Assembly (NCBI GenBank): GCA_046154125.1
Contig: JBJXEJ010000034.1
Location: forward strand, 23,187-87,186
Origin: PBB1 sp046154125
GTDB lineage: Bacteria > Pseudomonadota > Gammaproteobacteria > Burkholderiales > Burkholderiaceae_C
Direction of reading: 5' to 3'
Length of the DNA: 64,000 nucleotides
The notes beneath the pieces were generated by a model that saw nothing but the letters and a program-made list of their open reading frames with translations, did no database searches and was not told the DNA's origin. Made by a program: the position numbers and the translations under genes. The stretch's first letter is position 1. Every line of letters begins with the position of its first letter. Positions 53,157 to 61,736 of the stretch are shown piece after piece.

Positions 53157-54074
53157 TCAGCGCCACTTCGCCAGCATCCAGATGCCGGCGATCACCAGCA
53201 CCGTGCCGGCCGCGATGCCGGCGGTGAAGGGCTCGCCGAGCAGCAGCACGCCCATCAGCAGGGTCGACATCGGGCCGATCATGCCGGTCTGCGCGACCAG
53301 CGTCGCACCGATGCGCTCGATCGCCATCATCACCATGAGCACCGGCGCGAACGTGCATGCCAGCGCATTCAGCAGCGAGAGCCAGATCACCTCCGGCGCC
53401 ACCGCCATCGCGGCCAGCGGCCGCAGCACCAGGAACTGACCGATGCACAGCACGCAAGCCACCGTGCTAGCCAGGCCCGTCAGTCGCAGCGCGCCGATGC
53501 GCCGCACCTCCTCGCCGCTGAGCACCAGGTAGACCGCGTAGCTGATCGCACTGCCGAACACCAGGGCCGCGCCAAGCGCCGCATGCGGCCCGACATGCGT
53601 CAGCTCCTGGCCGAAGACCAGCAGCACCCCGCCGTAGCTGACAGCCAGCGCCATCAGCTGCCGACTCGTCACGCGCCGCTCGAACAGGACCACGCCGAGT
53701 GCCAGCACCAGCGTCGGGTTCAGGTAGAGGATCAGCCGCTCCAGACTCGCACTGACGTACTGCAACCCCATGAAGTCGAGCGTGCTCGCCAGGTAGTACC
53801 CGGTGATGCCGAGGCCGGCGATCACCATCCAGTCGCGGCGGTGCAAGGCTGGCTTGCCGCGACTGGCCCACACGCTGAGCATCACGAACAGCGGCAGCGC
53901 GAACAGCATGCGGTACATGACGAGCGTGATCGCATCGACGCCGTGGCGGTAGGCGAGCTTGGCGATGATGGCCTTGCCCGAGAACGCGATCGCCCCCAGA
54001 AAGGCGAGCAGCAGGCCCGTCCACGGTGCGGCCTGGGCGGCTGAGTGCGCCGGCTCGCGTTCGGGAGGACTCAC
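53157..54074 (-). CDS. EamA/DMT-family transporter
   Basis: 305 residues from a GTG (54074) overlapping the gspE-like stop as GTGA. Ten hydrophobic segments in two EamA repeats; YVSASLERLILYLNPTLVLA and QTGMIGPMSTLLMGVLLLGE are typical family motifs. Members export or import small metabolites. The substrate is unknown. Confidence 0.87.
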   Translation of the reverse strand: MSPPEREPAHSAAQAAPWTGLLLAFLGAIAFSGKAIIAKLAYRHGVDAITLVMYRMLFALPLFVMLSVWASRGKPALHRRDWMVIAGLGITGYYLASTLDFMGLQYVSASLERLILYLNPTLVLALGVVLFERRVTSRQLMALAVSYGGVLLVFGQELTHVGPHAALGAALVFGSAISYAVYLVLSGEEVRRIGALRLTGLASTVACVLCIGQFLVLRPLAAMAVAPEVIWLSLLNALACTFAPVLMVMMAIERIGATLVAQTGMIGPMSTLLMGVLLLGEPFTAGIAAGTVLVIAGIWMLAKWR

Positions 54075-55867
54075 TCCCACGCGGGTGTCGCGCTCATCAC
54101 TTCCTGCAAGGTCGTGATGCCTTCGGCGACCTTCATCGCACCGGCCAGCCGCAGAGGGCGCATGCCGTCCTGCAGGGCCTGCTGACGCAGTTTCGTGACA
54201 TCGGGCACCGGCTGGATGCAGGTGCGTGCGGCGTCGGTCACCGACAGCAGTTCGTACAGCCCGGTGCGCCCGCGGAAGCCGGTCATCCGGCATTCGAGGC
54301 ACCCCACCGGCTTGTAAGGCTTGGCCTTGCCGTTGAGGCGCCAGGGCTTGACGAACTCGGTCAGTTCCTCGGTCGTCAGGGCCTCGTCGGGCTGCTTGCA
54401 GGCCGGGCACAAGGAGCGCACCAGCCGCTGCGCCAGCACGCCGATCACGGTGGCGCCGATCAGGTACGGGGCCACACCCAGATCGACCAGCCGCGTGATG
54501 GCAGATGCGGCGTCGTTCGTGTGCAGCGTGCTGAACACCAGGTGGCCGGTGAGCGCAGCCTGGATCGCCATCTCGGCGGTTTCAAGGTCGCGCACCTCGC
54601 CGACCATGATGATGTCCGGGTCCTGCCGCATCAGCGCGCGCACGCCTTCGGCGAAACCGAAGTCGAGGCCGGGCTGGACCTGCGTCTGATTGAACGCGGG
54701 CTGGATCATCTCGATCGGGTCCTCGATCGTGCAGACGTTGACCTCCTCGGTGGCGAGCCGACGCAGCGTCGAGTACAGCGTGCTGGTCTTGCCCGAGCCG
54801 GTCGGCCCGGTGACCAGGATGATGCCGTTGGGCCGTGCGACCAGCGCCTCCCAGCGCTTGGCATCGTGTGTGCCGAAGCCCAGTGCCTCGAGCGGCTTCA
54901 CGGTGGTATCCGGATCGAAGATGCGCATCACCATCTTCTCGCCGAAGGCGGTGGGCAGCGTCGACAGTCTCATCTCGACCTCGTCGCCTTCCGGGTTGCG
55001 CGTCTTGATGCGGCCGTCCAGCGGGCGGCGCTTCTCGATCACGTCCATGCGGCCGAGCAGCTTGACGCGCGCGATCATCGCGCTCATCACCCCCGGCGGC
55101 AGCTGGTAGACGGTGTGCATCACGCCGTCGATACGGAAGCGGATCGCGCTCAGGTCGCGCCGCGGCTCGAGGTGGATGTCCGAGGCACGCTGGTCGAACG
55201 CGTACTGCCAGAGCCAGTCGACCACCTGCACCACGCCCTGGTCGTTGGCGTCGAGCTGCTTGTTGGTGCGACCCAGTTCGACCAGTTGCTCGAAGCTCGC
55301 GATCGCCGAGCTCTCCCCACTCTTGATGGCCGCGCGCACCGACCGCGACAGCGTGTAGAACTCGGTCGTGTACTTCTGCAGTTCCAGCGGACTGACGACA
55401 ACCAGCTTCAGCGCCTTGCGCGTGTGCGCCTCGATCTCGGTCACCCAATGCGTGTCGTAGGGCTCGCAGGTCGCCACCGTGATGTCGTGGACTCCGACCT
55501 GCAGCGGCAGCGCAAAGCGGCGCTCGGCGTAGTTGATCGACATCACGTCGGCGACGCGGCCGACATCGACCTTCAGTGGGTCGATGCGCAGATACGGCAG
55601 CCCGCAGCGCCCGGCCAGCCATTCGGTCAGGGCCTCGATGTCCAGCGGCTTGCCGCTTCCGGCGCCATGGGCCCCCTTGCGCATCAGCCCGGCCGCCCCC
55701 AGACGCACCAGCGGGTGCTGCTGGCTGTGCGCGGACCCGAAGCGCTTGATCGTGCGGTCGGCGTCCTCGCGCTCGATCAGACCGTCGTCGCGCAGCCAGT
55801 CCAGCAACTTGCGCCAGTCGAGCTTGCCGGCGTGCGGTGGTTCGGGCGGACGGTCGACAGATTTCAT
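54071..55867 (-). CDS. Orphan GspE/PilB-type secretion ATPase
   Basis: 598 residues from ATG 55867; a TTG 36 bp upstream is an alternative. An N-terminal MshEN-like domain (LTEWLAGRCGLPYLRIDPLK) precedes the ATPase with DIHLEPRRDLSAIRFRIDGV, Walker A GPTGSGKTSTLYSTL, and the four-cysteine zinc motif CPACKQP...GCLECRMTGF. The family powers type II secretion or type IV pili. No pseudopilin, secretin or inner-membrane partner is nearby, so this is a stand-alone copy. Confidence 0.9.
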   Translation of the reverse strand: MKSVDRPPEPPHAGKLDWRKLLDWLRDDGLIEREDADRTIKRFGSAHSQQHPLVRLGAAGLMRKGAHGAGSGKPLDIEALTEWLAGRCGLPYLRIDPLKVDVGRVADVMSINYAERRFALPLQVGVHDITVATCEPYDTHWVTEIEAHTRKALKLVVVSPLELQKYTTEFYTLSRSVRAAIKSGESSAIASFEQLVELGRTNKQLDANDQGVVQVVDWLWQYAFDQRASDIHLEPRRDLSAIRFRIDGVMHTVYQLPPGVMSAMIARVKLLGRMDVIEKRRPLDGRIKTRNPEGDEVEMRLSTLPTAFGEKMVMRIFDPDTTVKPLEALGFGTHDAKRWEALVARPNGIILVTGPTGSGKTSTLYSTLRRLATEEVNVCTIEDPIEMIQPAFNQTQVQPGLDFGFAEGVRALMRQDPDIIMVGEVRDLETAEMAIQAALTGHLVFSTLHTNDAASAITRLVDLGVAPYLIGATVIGVLAQRLVRSLCPACKQPDEALTTEELTEFVKPWRLNGKAKPYKPVGCLECRMTGFRGRTGLYELLSVTDAARTCIQPVPDVTKLRQQALQDGMRPLRLAGAMKVAEGITTLQEVMSATPAWE

Positions 55868-55912
55868 GGCGGGCGTCTTTGTGGAGTCTGGTGGGTTCGT
55901 CAACGAGCAGGG

Positions 55913-56698
55913 TCAGGCGGGCGGTATGGCCGGAATTTCCTGCGGCAGCGCACGAAGCATCTTCAGCCATTTTCGCGCCGGCAGCCCGCCGTGCTGCTGG
56001 ATGTCGTCGGCTCGTGCGGCGAGCACTTCGGCAGCCGGCCACGGCATGTCCTTCAGCGCCACGACGATGGTGTTGCCCTCGCGAGTCGGGCGCAGGCTCA
56101 GCACTTGGGCATCCCCGAACGCCCTGGCGATGCGGCGCGCGCTGCGCTCGAAGCTGGCGTCGCGCCCGAACAGGTTGACCGTCATGACACCGCCCGGGGC
56201 GAGCAGCCGGTGGCAATCAGCGTAGAACGCATCGCTGTCGAGCACCGGGCTCGCCGCGTCATGGTCGTAGAGGTCGACGCACAGAACATCGGCGCTGCCG
56301 ATGTTCGCCGGGTCGGCGGCGTAGGCGCCGGCATCCGCTTCGATCACCTTCAGGCGCTTGCCGGACTCGACGTGAAAGTAGGCGCGGCAAACGCCGATCA
56401 CGGTGTCGTTCAGTTCGACCGCAGTGCACCGCATCCGCAACACGCCGTGGCAGTAACGGGTGATCGCACCGGCACCCAGGCCGAGCTGAACCGCGTGGCA
56501 ATCCGGCCAGTCGCTGCTCGGGCGCAGCAGCATCCAGACCATCATGCGCTGCACGTACTCCAGGTCGATGGCCAGCGGCTTGCGGATGCGCATCGCGCCC
56601 TGCACCCACGGCGTTCCGAGGTGCAGGTAGCGCACGCCGTCAGCTTCGGAGATCGTGGCGGGCGCCAGTTCGGGAGTCGGCTTTTTCTTTTTCATCAT
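55913..56698 (-). CDS. Spermidine-synthase-like methyltransferase-fold protein
   Basis: About 261 residues (MMKKKKPTPELAPATISEAD; an ATG at 56731 would add 11). The Rossmann core resembles polyamine aminopropyltransferases: VQLGLGAGAITRYCHGVL, AVELNDTVIGVCRAYF and DVLCVDLYDHDAAS. The substrate-binding Tyr/Asp pair of true SpeE is not clear and there is no speD nearby. It may be a methyltransferase or a polyamine-related enzyme of unknown substrate. Confidence 0.75.
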   Translation of the reverse strand: MMKKKKPTPELAPATISEADGVRYLHLGTPWVQGAMRIRKPLAIDLEYVQRMMVWMLLRPSSDWPDCHAVQLGLGAGAITRYCHGVLRMRCTAVELNDTVIGVCRAYFHVESGKRLKVIEADAGAYAADPANIGSADVLCVDLYDHDAASPVLDSDAFYADCHRLLAPGGVMTVNLFGRDASFERSARRIARAFGDAQVLSLRPTREGNTIVVALKDMPWPAAEVLAARADDIQQHGGLPARKWLKMLRALPQEIPAIPPA

Positions 56699-56821
56699 GC
56701 GACGGATGTTGCCATCGAGTGCCGAGGACACGCGGTGCGTGTTTTGCTACTGCATGGCATCATCGAAAACCGGCTTCGGCCAAGGTTTCGCTGATTCGTT
56801 CCTTCCCACTGGAGACAAGAC

Positions 56822-57829
56822 ATGCGCTGCTACACCTACCTCAAAGAAAACAACGCCGACAGCCTGACGCTTCAAGAGCGCGAAACCCCCCGTCCAGGCC
56901 CGGGGCAGGTGCTGGTCCGCATGAAGGCCGCATCACTGAACTACCGCGACCTGATCATCGTGTGGGGCCGCTATCCCGGCATGAAATCCGAAGGTCTGGT
57001 CCCTGGATCTGACGGCGCCGGCGTGGTGGCCGAGGTCGGCCCGGGCGTCACGCGCTTCGCCAGTGGCGACCGCGTCACCGGCTGCTTCTTCGAGACCTGG
57101 CTCAGTGGCCAGATGACCCCCAAGCACTACGAGAACGCGCTGGGCGGATCGGTGCCGGGCGTGCTGGCCGAATACCGCATCTTCCCCGAGGAAGCACTCG
57201 TCGCGACGCCAGCTCACCTCACCGATGCGGAGGCGGCCACCCTGCCCTGCGCAGCGCTGACCGCCTGGAACGCGCTGTACGAGGGCCGGCAACTGGTCCC
57301 CGGCGAAACGGTGCTGGTGCTCGGCACCGGCGGCGTGTCCATGTTCGCGCTGCAGTTCGCCAAGGCCTCTGGCGCCACGGTGATCGCCACCTCGTCGAGC
57401 GACGCCAAGCTGGCCAAGGCCAAGGCGCTGGGAGCCGATCATCTGATCAACTACAAGACGCACCCGGACTGGGAAAAGAGCGTGCGTGAAGTCACCGGTG
57501 GCCGCGGTGTCGACCACGTGGTCGAGGTCGGTGGCGCAGGCACCCTGCAGCGCTCGATCGCGGCCGCCCGCCATGGCGGCGCAGTGCACCTGATCGGCGT
57601 GCTGACCGGTGGTCAGATCGATCCGACGGCGATCCTGTTCAACACCACGCTGCTGCGAGGTGTGTTCGTCGGCTCGCGCGACATGTTCGAGTCGATGAAC
57701 CGGCTGATCAGCGCACGCCAGATCAAGCCGGTGATCGATCGGTTGTTTCCGTTCACGGAAGCCCGCGCAGCACTGGCCCACCTCGAAGGCGCATCACACT
57801 TCGGCAAGGTCGTGATCAGCATCGACTGA
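56822..57829 (+). CDS. NAD(P)-dependent medium-chain alcohol/quinone dehydrogenase
   Basis: 335 residues. The N-terminal GroES-like domain has MKAASLNYRDLIIVWGRYPG and PGSDGAGVVAEVGPG, and the Rossmann motif is VLGTGGVSMFALQFAKASGA. The structural and catalytic zinc ligands of classical ADH are not complete, placing it with QOR-like or acryloyl-CoA-reductase-like members. Substrate unknown. A GC-rich hairpin follows the stop. Confidence 0.87.
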   Translation: MRCYTYLKENNADSLTLQERETPRPGPGQVLVRMKAASLNYRDLIIVWGRYPGMKSEGLVPGSDGAGVVAEVGPGVTRFASGDRVTGCFFETWLSGQMTPKHYENALGGSVPGVLAEYRIFPEEALVATPAHLTDAEAATLPCAALTAWNALYEGRQLVPGETVLVLGTGGVSMFALQFAKASGATVIATSSSDAKLAKAKALGADHLINYKTHPDWEKSVREVTGGRGVDHVVEVGGAGTLQRSIAAARHGGAVHLIGVLTGGQIDPTAILFNTTLLRGVFVGSRDMFESMNRLISARQIKPVIDRLFPFTEARAALAHLEGASHFGKVVISID

Positions 57830-57835
57830 TCGCAT

Positions 57836-57863
57836 GGCGGGCCCGGGAGGGCCCGCCGCTTTC
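57836..57863. terminator. GC-rich hairpin between the dehydrogenase and HbpS-like genes
   Basis: GGCGGGCCC, loop GGGA, GGGCCCGCC, then GCTTTC. The 9-bp stem is very stable but the T-run is short. It separates two convergent genes and probably ends one or both transcripts. Confidence 0.7.
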
Positions 57864-57903
57864 GGACTGTCGCAGCATGCGGCAGACCCGAGCGGGTCTC
57901 GGC

Positions 57904-58404
57904 TTACTTCAGCGCGTCCTTGACAGCGTCGAGCGCTGCGGCGGCGCACTGCTCGTCTTCATCGGGCGAGCCTCCGCTGACACCGATGCCGCCCACCTGG
58001 ACACCTGCAACCAGGATCGGCAGCCCGCCGGCGAACGTCACCACCCCAGGGATGTCGGCGAGGCCCGGGACGGGACCCGGCTTGCCGTCCTTGCCGAACG
58101 TCAGTTCACCGGCATAGCGCGTCGAGAACGGAAAACTGCCCGAGAACTTGGCCTTGCGAATCGCGATGTCGCTGCTGCCGAGGAACGCCTGATCCATGCG
58201 GCTGAAAACGATCAGGTTGGTGCCCGCATCGACCACCGCGATGTTCATGCGCCAGCCCTTCGCCTTCGCGAGGGTCTCGCAGGTGCGCGACATCGCCTGC
58301 GCGGTATCGAGCGACAGGACCGGCATGCGGTCGAGGGCATGGACTGCCGCAGTGCACAGCAACAGGGAGGCAGCCGCGAGGCAGCCAGCAGAAAACTTGG
58401 ACAT
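57904..58404 (-). CDS. GlcG/HbpS-family secreted heme-binding-like protein
   Basis: 166 residues from ATG 58404. Signal peptide (AGCLAAASLLLCTAAVHA) then a GlcG/HbpS domain: MNIAVVDAGTNLIVFSRMD, SFPFSTRYAGELTFGK and VAGVQVGGIGVSGGSPDEDE. Relatives bind heme or act as small periplasmic sensors and often accompany PQQ-alcohol-dehydrogenase genes. It is the last gene of the quinoprotein cluster. Confidence 0.85.
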   Translation of the reverse strand: MSKFSAGCLAAASLLLCTAAVHALDRMPVLSLDTAQAMSRTCETLAKAKGWRMNIAVVDAGTNLIVFSRMDQAFLGSSDIAIRKAKFSGSFPFSTRYAGELTFGKDGKPGPVPGLADIPGVVTFAGGLPILVAGVQVGGIGVSGGSPDEDEQCAAAALDAVKDALK

Positions 58405-58501
58405 CAATGAACTTTCAATGGAGAGAAGAAGTGGTTCGCATGCGCGAATTCGCAGCACGTCGAATCCCCGGGGGGGGCCATCGGCTGCATTTTCGCCGAG
58501 C

Positions 58502-58972
58502 TCACCAGGGTTCGTAGTCGGTGCTCACCTTCTTGCGGTCGGCCTCCTTGGCCCGCACCGATTCGGCACGGAGAAAGGCGATGATGACGCGTATCTCCGC
58601 ATCGGTGAGCGAGCCGTTGAAACCGCCCATCTGCGTGTTCGGGCGACCGTTCTTGATGGTGTTGAACATGAACTCGTCATTGTTGGCACCACCCGGGCCC
58701 CAGGCCCCCCGCAACAGCTGCGGCCCCTTGCCGCCCTTGCCGCGCGAGTTGTGGCACAGCTGGCAGTTGCGACCGAACAGTTCCTCGCCCTGCTTCTCGA
58801 TTTCCGAGGAGGCAGCAGGCGCGGGCGCAGCGGCGGGCTCGGTGGCCTGGGCAACGGTGACGCTGACGGCGCCTGAAGAGGGTGCGGGGCCGAAGGCCAG
58901 CGCAGCCCCCGAAAGGGCAAAGCTCAGGAACGCTCCGGCAAGCCGGTAGCACAGGTCGTTGGGTCGAAACAT
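58502..58972 (-). CDS. Periplasmic c-type cytochrome (XoxG/MxaG-like position)
   Basis: 156 residues from ATG 58972. A signal peptide precedes an Ala/Pro-rich linker. The single heme site is CQLCH (Cys70-His74), and the distal Met ligand is likely in NTQMGGFNGSL. In methanol/ethanol quinoprotein operons such a class-I cytochrome takes electrons from the dehydrogenase. It lies between the MxaJ-like gene and the HbpS-like gene. Confidence 0.9.
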   Translation of the reverse strand: MFRPNDLCYRLAGAFLSFALSGAALAFGPAPSSGAVSVTVAQATEPAAAPAPAASSEIEKQGEELFGRNCQLCHNSRGKGGKGPQLLRGAWGPGGANNDEFMFNTIKNGRPNTQMGGFNGSLTDAEIRVIIAFLRAESVRAKEADRKKVSTDYEPW

Positions 58973-58995
58973 GATCTGGATACGAGGAACGGGGT

Positions 58996-59784
58996 TCAGG
59001 GTCGGGCGATGCGCGGCAGGCCGTAGCGCTGCATGATCGTATCGATGCGGCCATCGCTGCGCAGGGCGCCGATGGCAGTCGCGAGGTCTTTCGTCAGCGC
59101 CGTGTCGGCGCTGCGGGTCGCCACGGTCATGCCGGTGTACAGATCGGCGTCGTCCACCGCTTCGGTGGCGGCCACCACGCTCTTGCCTGCGTCCCCAGCC
59201 AGTGCCGACGACCACACCAGCGCCAGGTCAATCTCCCCGGCCTTCAATGCCTCGATCAACGCGGCACTGCCCGGGTAGGGCGCACGTGCGAACTGTTTAC
59301 GGAAGAGGAACAGGTCGGCCGGCGTGGCTGTGACTGCACCGACCCTGCGCGCTCCACGCAGCGAAGCAGCGGTCGGTACCGGCTTGCCTGGTGCGGCGAC
59401 AAGCACATAGCCAAGAGTGAGGTAGGGACTGGAGGTGACCAGCTTGCGCTCTGCCATGTCCTTCGCCAGGTCGGGGTCCTGCGGAATGCCAACGTAGGCG
59501 TCGCATTTCTTGGCGACCAGCGTCTGCTGGAGCGCACGTCCGATGCCGCCACGGTTGGGGACGGTCACCCACACCAGTTTCAGCGGACGACCCAGCTGGG
59601 TGCCAAGTGCTTGCGCCACCTCGACATCGATACCGCGCTCGGGTCGAGCTTCTGCGGAGAACGGTGCGTTTTCATCGTCCAGGCACACGCTGAGGTAGGT
59701 CGGCGCATCTGGCTCTGCGGCACGAAGCCCCACACCAAATGCCAGCAGCAGGGCAGACAACGCGATCTTCTTGAGGTTTTTCAT
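58996..59784 (-). CDS. MxaJ/XoxJ-like periplasmic binding protein
   Basis: 262 residues from MKNLKKIALSALLLAFG (ATG 59784). Signal peptide, then an SBP_bac_3 fold: LSVCLDDENAPFSAEARPER, GIDVEVAQALGTQLGRPLKL. Family members beside XoxF/MxaF are thought to help activate or partner the dehydrogenase. The order dehydrogenase-J-cytochrome matches xoxFJG arrangements. Confidence 0.87.
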   Translation of the reverse strand: MKNLKKIALSALLLAFGVGLRAAEPDAPTYLSVCLDDENAPFSAEARPERGIDVEVAQALGTQLGRPLKLVWVTVPNRGGIGRALQQTLVAKKCDAYVGIPQDPDLAKDMAERKLVTSSPYLTLGYVLVAAPGKPVPTAASLRGARRVGAVTATPADLFLFRKQFARAPYPGSAALIEALKAGEIDLALVWSSALAGDAGKSVVAATEAVDDADLYTGMTVATRSADTALTKDLATAIGALRSDGRIDTIMQRYGLPRIARP

Positions 59785-59845
59785 GAGATTCGAGGGAGAG
59801 CAGCGGGGCACGGCTTGAGCCGCGCCCCGCTCCGGACTCAGTCCA

Positions 59846-61600
59846 TCAATCGGACAGACCGAAAACCATCAGGCCGCCACCCCGGTTGTTGCGCTTGAAC
59901 AGTTCGTCGTAGATGAGCGGCAACAGGCTGCCGCCGCCCGGTCCGTAGACGATGGCAACGTACTGCTTGCCGTCGGCCGTGAAGGTCGTCGGGTTGCCGT
60001 GGATGCCCGAACCGACGTTGAAGCGCCACATCTCTTCACCCGTGTCGTCCTTCATCGCGCTGAACCAGCCCTCGGCGTCACCCGAGAACACCAGCTTGCC
60101 AGCCGTGGCCAGCAGCCCGCTGGTGGCCGGCGTGCTCTGCGGACGCGTCCAGATCTGCTCGCCGGTGGTCGCATTGAAGGCCTTGACACCCCCGGTGTAC
60201 GGATTGGCCTTCAGCACCCGCGACGACAGGAACCACTCTCCGTGCTTCCACTCGGTCTTCTTGGCCTGGATGTCCATGGAGCTGTCGATGAACGGCACGT
60301 AGACCATCTTGGTCCGCGGGCTGTAGGCGGCGGGGTGCCATTCCTTGCCGCCGTCCAGAATCGGCGCGATGTCGGTCACGATCTTGTCGTAGCGCGGCAC
60401 CTTGTCGGGGTTGACGATCGGACGGCAGTTCTCGCCGAAGCCGGTAACCCAGTTGACGCGCGCGATCGGCACGACCCAGTTGCACTTGCCGTTGGTGCGA
60501 TCGATCGAATACAGGTGGCCGTTGCGGTCGCCGTGCACCCAGACCTTGCGGCCCTTCTCGTCGTCGACCATGATGACTTCGTTGTTGCCGTCGTAGTCCC
60601 ACGAGTCGTTCGGCGTGTACTGGAAGTGGTACTTGATCTTGCCGGTGCTGGCATCGAGCGCGATGGTCGAATTGCTGTAGAGGTTGTCGCCCTTGCGCAC
60701 ACTCGGATCGAAGTCCGGCGTCGGGTTGCCCACGCCCCACAGCACGGTGTCGGTCTTCGCGTCGTAGGTGCCGGTCAGCCACGCCGAGGCGCCACCGGTC
60801 TTCCACGAATCGTTGGCCCAGGTCTTGGCCTGGGGATGGTCGGCGCTCGTTGGCCGCGTCTTGGTTTCCCAGATCACCTCGCCGTTCGCCGGGTTCAGAG
60901 CGGTGATGCGCCCGACGTTGCCGCCGACGTCACCGCCCGAGTTGCCAACGATGACCATGCCCTTGGCGACCAGCGGCATCGAGGTGTAGATCTCGCCCGT
61001 CTTGTAGTCGCCCATCTTCTTTTCCCAGACCACCGCGCCGGTCGTGCTGTTCAGCGCGACGACATGGGTGTCGAGGGTGGCCATGAAGACCATGTCCTTG
61101 TACAGCGCAACGCCGCGGTTCACCGCATCGCAGCACAGCTTGGGGCCGAGGTCACCGGGCAGCGAGCGCTCGTACTTCCACAGCATCTTGCCGGTGACGC
61201 CGTCGAGCGCGAAAACCTTGTTCTGGCTGGCCGTCACGAACACGCGGCCGTTGATCACCGTGGTCTGGCTGTCCTGCGCCTCGTTGACACCGAAAGAGAG
61301 GTTCCACTTCGGCACCAGCTTCTTCACGTTCTCGGTGGTGATCTGCGTGAGCGCGCTGAAGCGCGTGTTCTGGTAGTCCTTGCCGTAGTGCAGCCAGTTG
61401 TTGGCATCCTTGTCGGCGTGCATCAGCATGTCGTCGCTGACGTAGTTCGGCCGCCACTTGAAGGTGTTCTCGAGCACGTTGACACCAAGTGGCGGTTCCG
61501 GGTCTTCAGCACGACAGACCGAGGTGAGCAACAGGCCGAGGCCGATACAGGCCACGAGCGGGCGCAGTTGCAAAGCGGCTGGGCGATGGAATGGGGACAT
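59846..61600 (-). CDS. PQQ-dependent alcohol dehydrogenase with lanthanide-type Asp-X-Asp
   Basis: 584 residues from ATG 61600, with AAGGAG upstream and a signal peptide. W-motif beta-propeller repeats (TGKMLWKYE, TGAVVWEKK, NGEVIWETK). The vicinal disulfide pair is Cys156-Cys157 (KLCCDAVNRG). Catalytic Asp335 is followed by Asp337 in NDSWDYDGNNE; the second Asp marks lanthanide-dependent XoxF/ExaF/PedH enzymes. The metal-ligand Glu of MxaF/ExaA appears as Asp224 (NSGGDVGGNVG). Asn292 (GVGNP) is kept. It oxidises primary alcohols in the periplasm. Closest in overall pattern to the ethanol (ExaA/PedE/PedH) group. Confidence 0.92.
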   Translation of the reverse strand: MSPFHRPAALQLRPLVACIGLGLLLTSVCRAEDPEPPLGVNVLENTFKWRPNYVSDDMLMHADKDANNWLHYGKDYQNTRFSALTQITTENVKKLVPKWNLSFGVNEAQDSQTTVINGRVFVTASQNKVFALDGVTGKMLWKYERSLPGDLGPKLCCDAVNRGVALYKDMVFMATLDTHVVALNSTTGAVVWEKKMGDYKTGEIYTSMPLVAKGMVIVGNSGGDVGGNVGRITALNPANGEVIWETKTRPTSADHPQAKTWANDSWKTGGASAWLTGTYDAKTDTVLWGVGNPTPDFDPSVRKGDNLYSNSTIALDASTGKIKYHFQYTPNDSWDYDGNNEVIMVDDEKGRKVWVHGDRNGHLYSIDRTNGKCNWVVPIARVNWVTGFGENCRPIVNPDKVPRYDKIVTDIAPILDGGKEWHPAAYSPRTKMVYVPFIDSSMDIQAKKTEWKHGEWFLSSRVLKANPYTGGVKAFNATTGEQIWTRPQSTPATSGLLATAGKLVFSGDAEGWFSAMKDDTGEEMWRFNVGSGIHGNPTTFTADGKQYVAIVYGPGGGSLLPLIYDELFKRNNRGGGLMVFGLSD

Positions 61601-61666
61601 GAGCAATCTCCTTGATGACGCACACATCGTCGCGCTTTCGCAAACGATGTACTGGCACACAAAAGA

Positions 61667-61703
61667 ACGCCCTCCAGTTGCTTTGACGGAAGCTGGAGGG
61701 CGT
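61667..61703 (-). terminator. Terminator after the porin gene
   Basis: On the minus strand ACGCCCTCCAG, a 15-nt loop, CTGGAGGGCGT, then TCTTTTGTG. An 11-bp stem followed by a T-rich stretch lies 34 bp after the porin stop, isolating it from the PQQ dehydrogenase gene downstream. Confidence 0.85.
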
Positions 61704-61736
61704 CAATCCACCGCGGGGGTGGTGTGTGGAGAACGG

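Noticed and set aside
59846..61600. Calling the PQQ dehydrogenase XoxF itself
   Set aside because: The Asp-X-Asp motif and gene order match XoxF, but the sequence around the active site (FQYTPNDSWDYDGNNE) is more like ethanol-type ExaA/ExaF/PedH enzymes. I left out the gene symbol.
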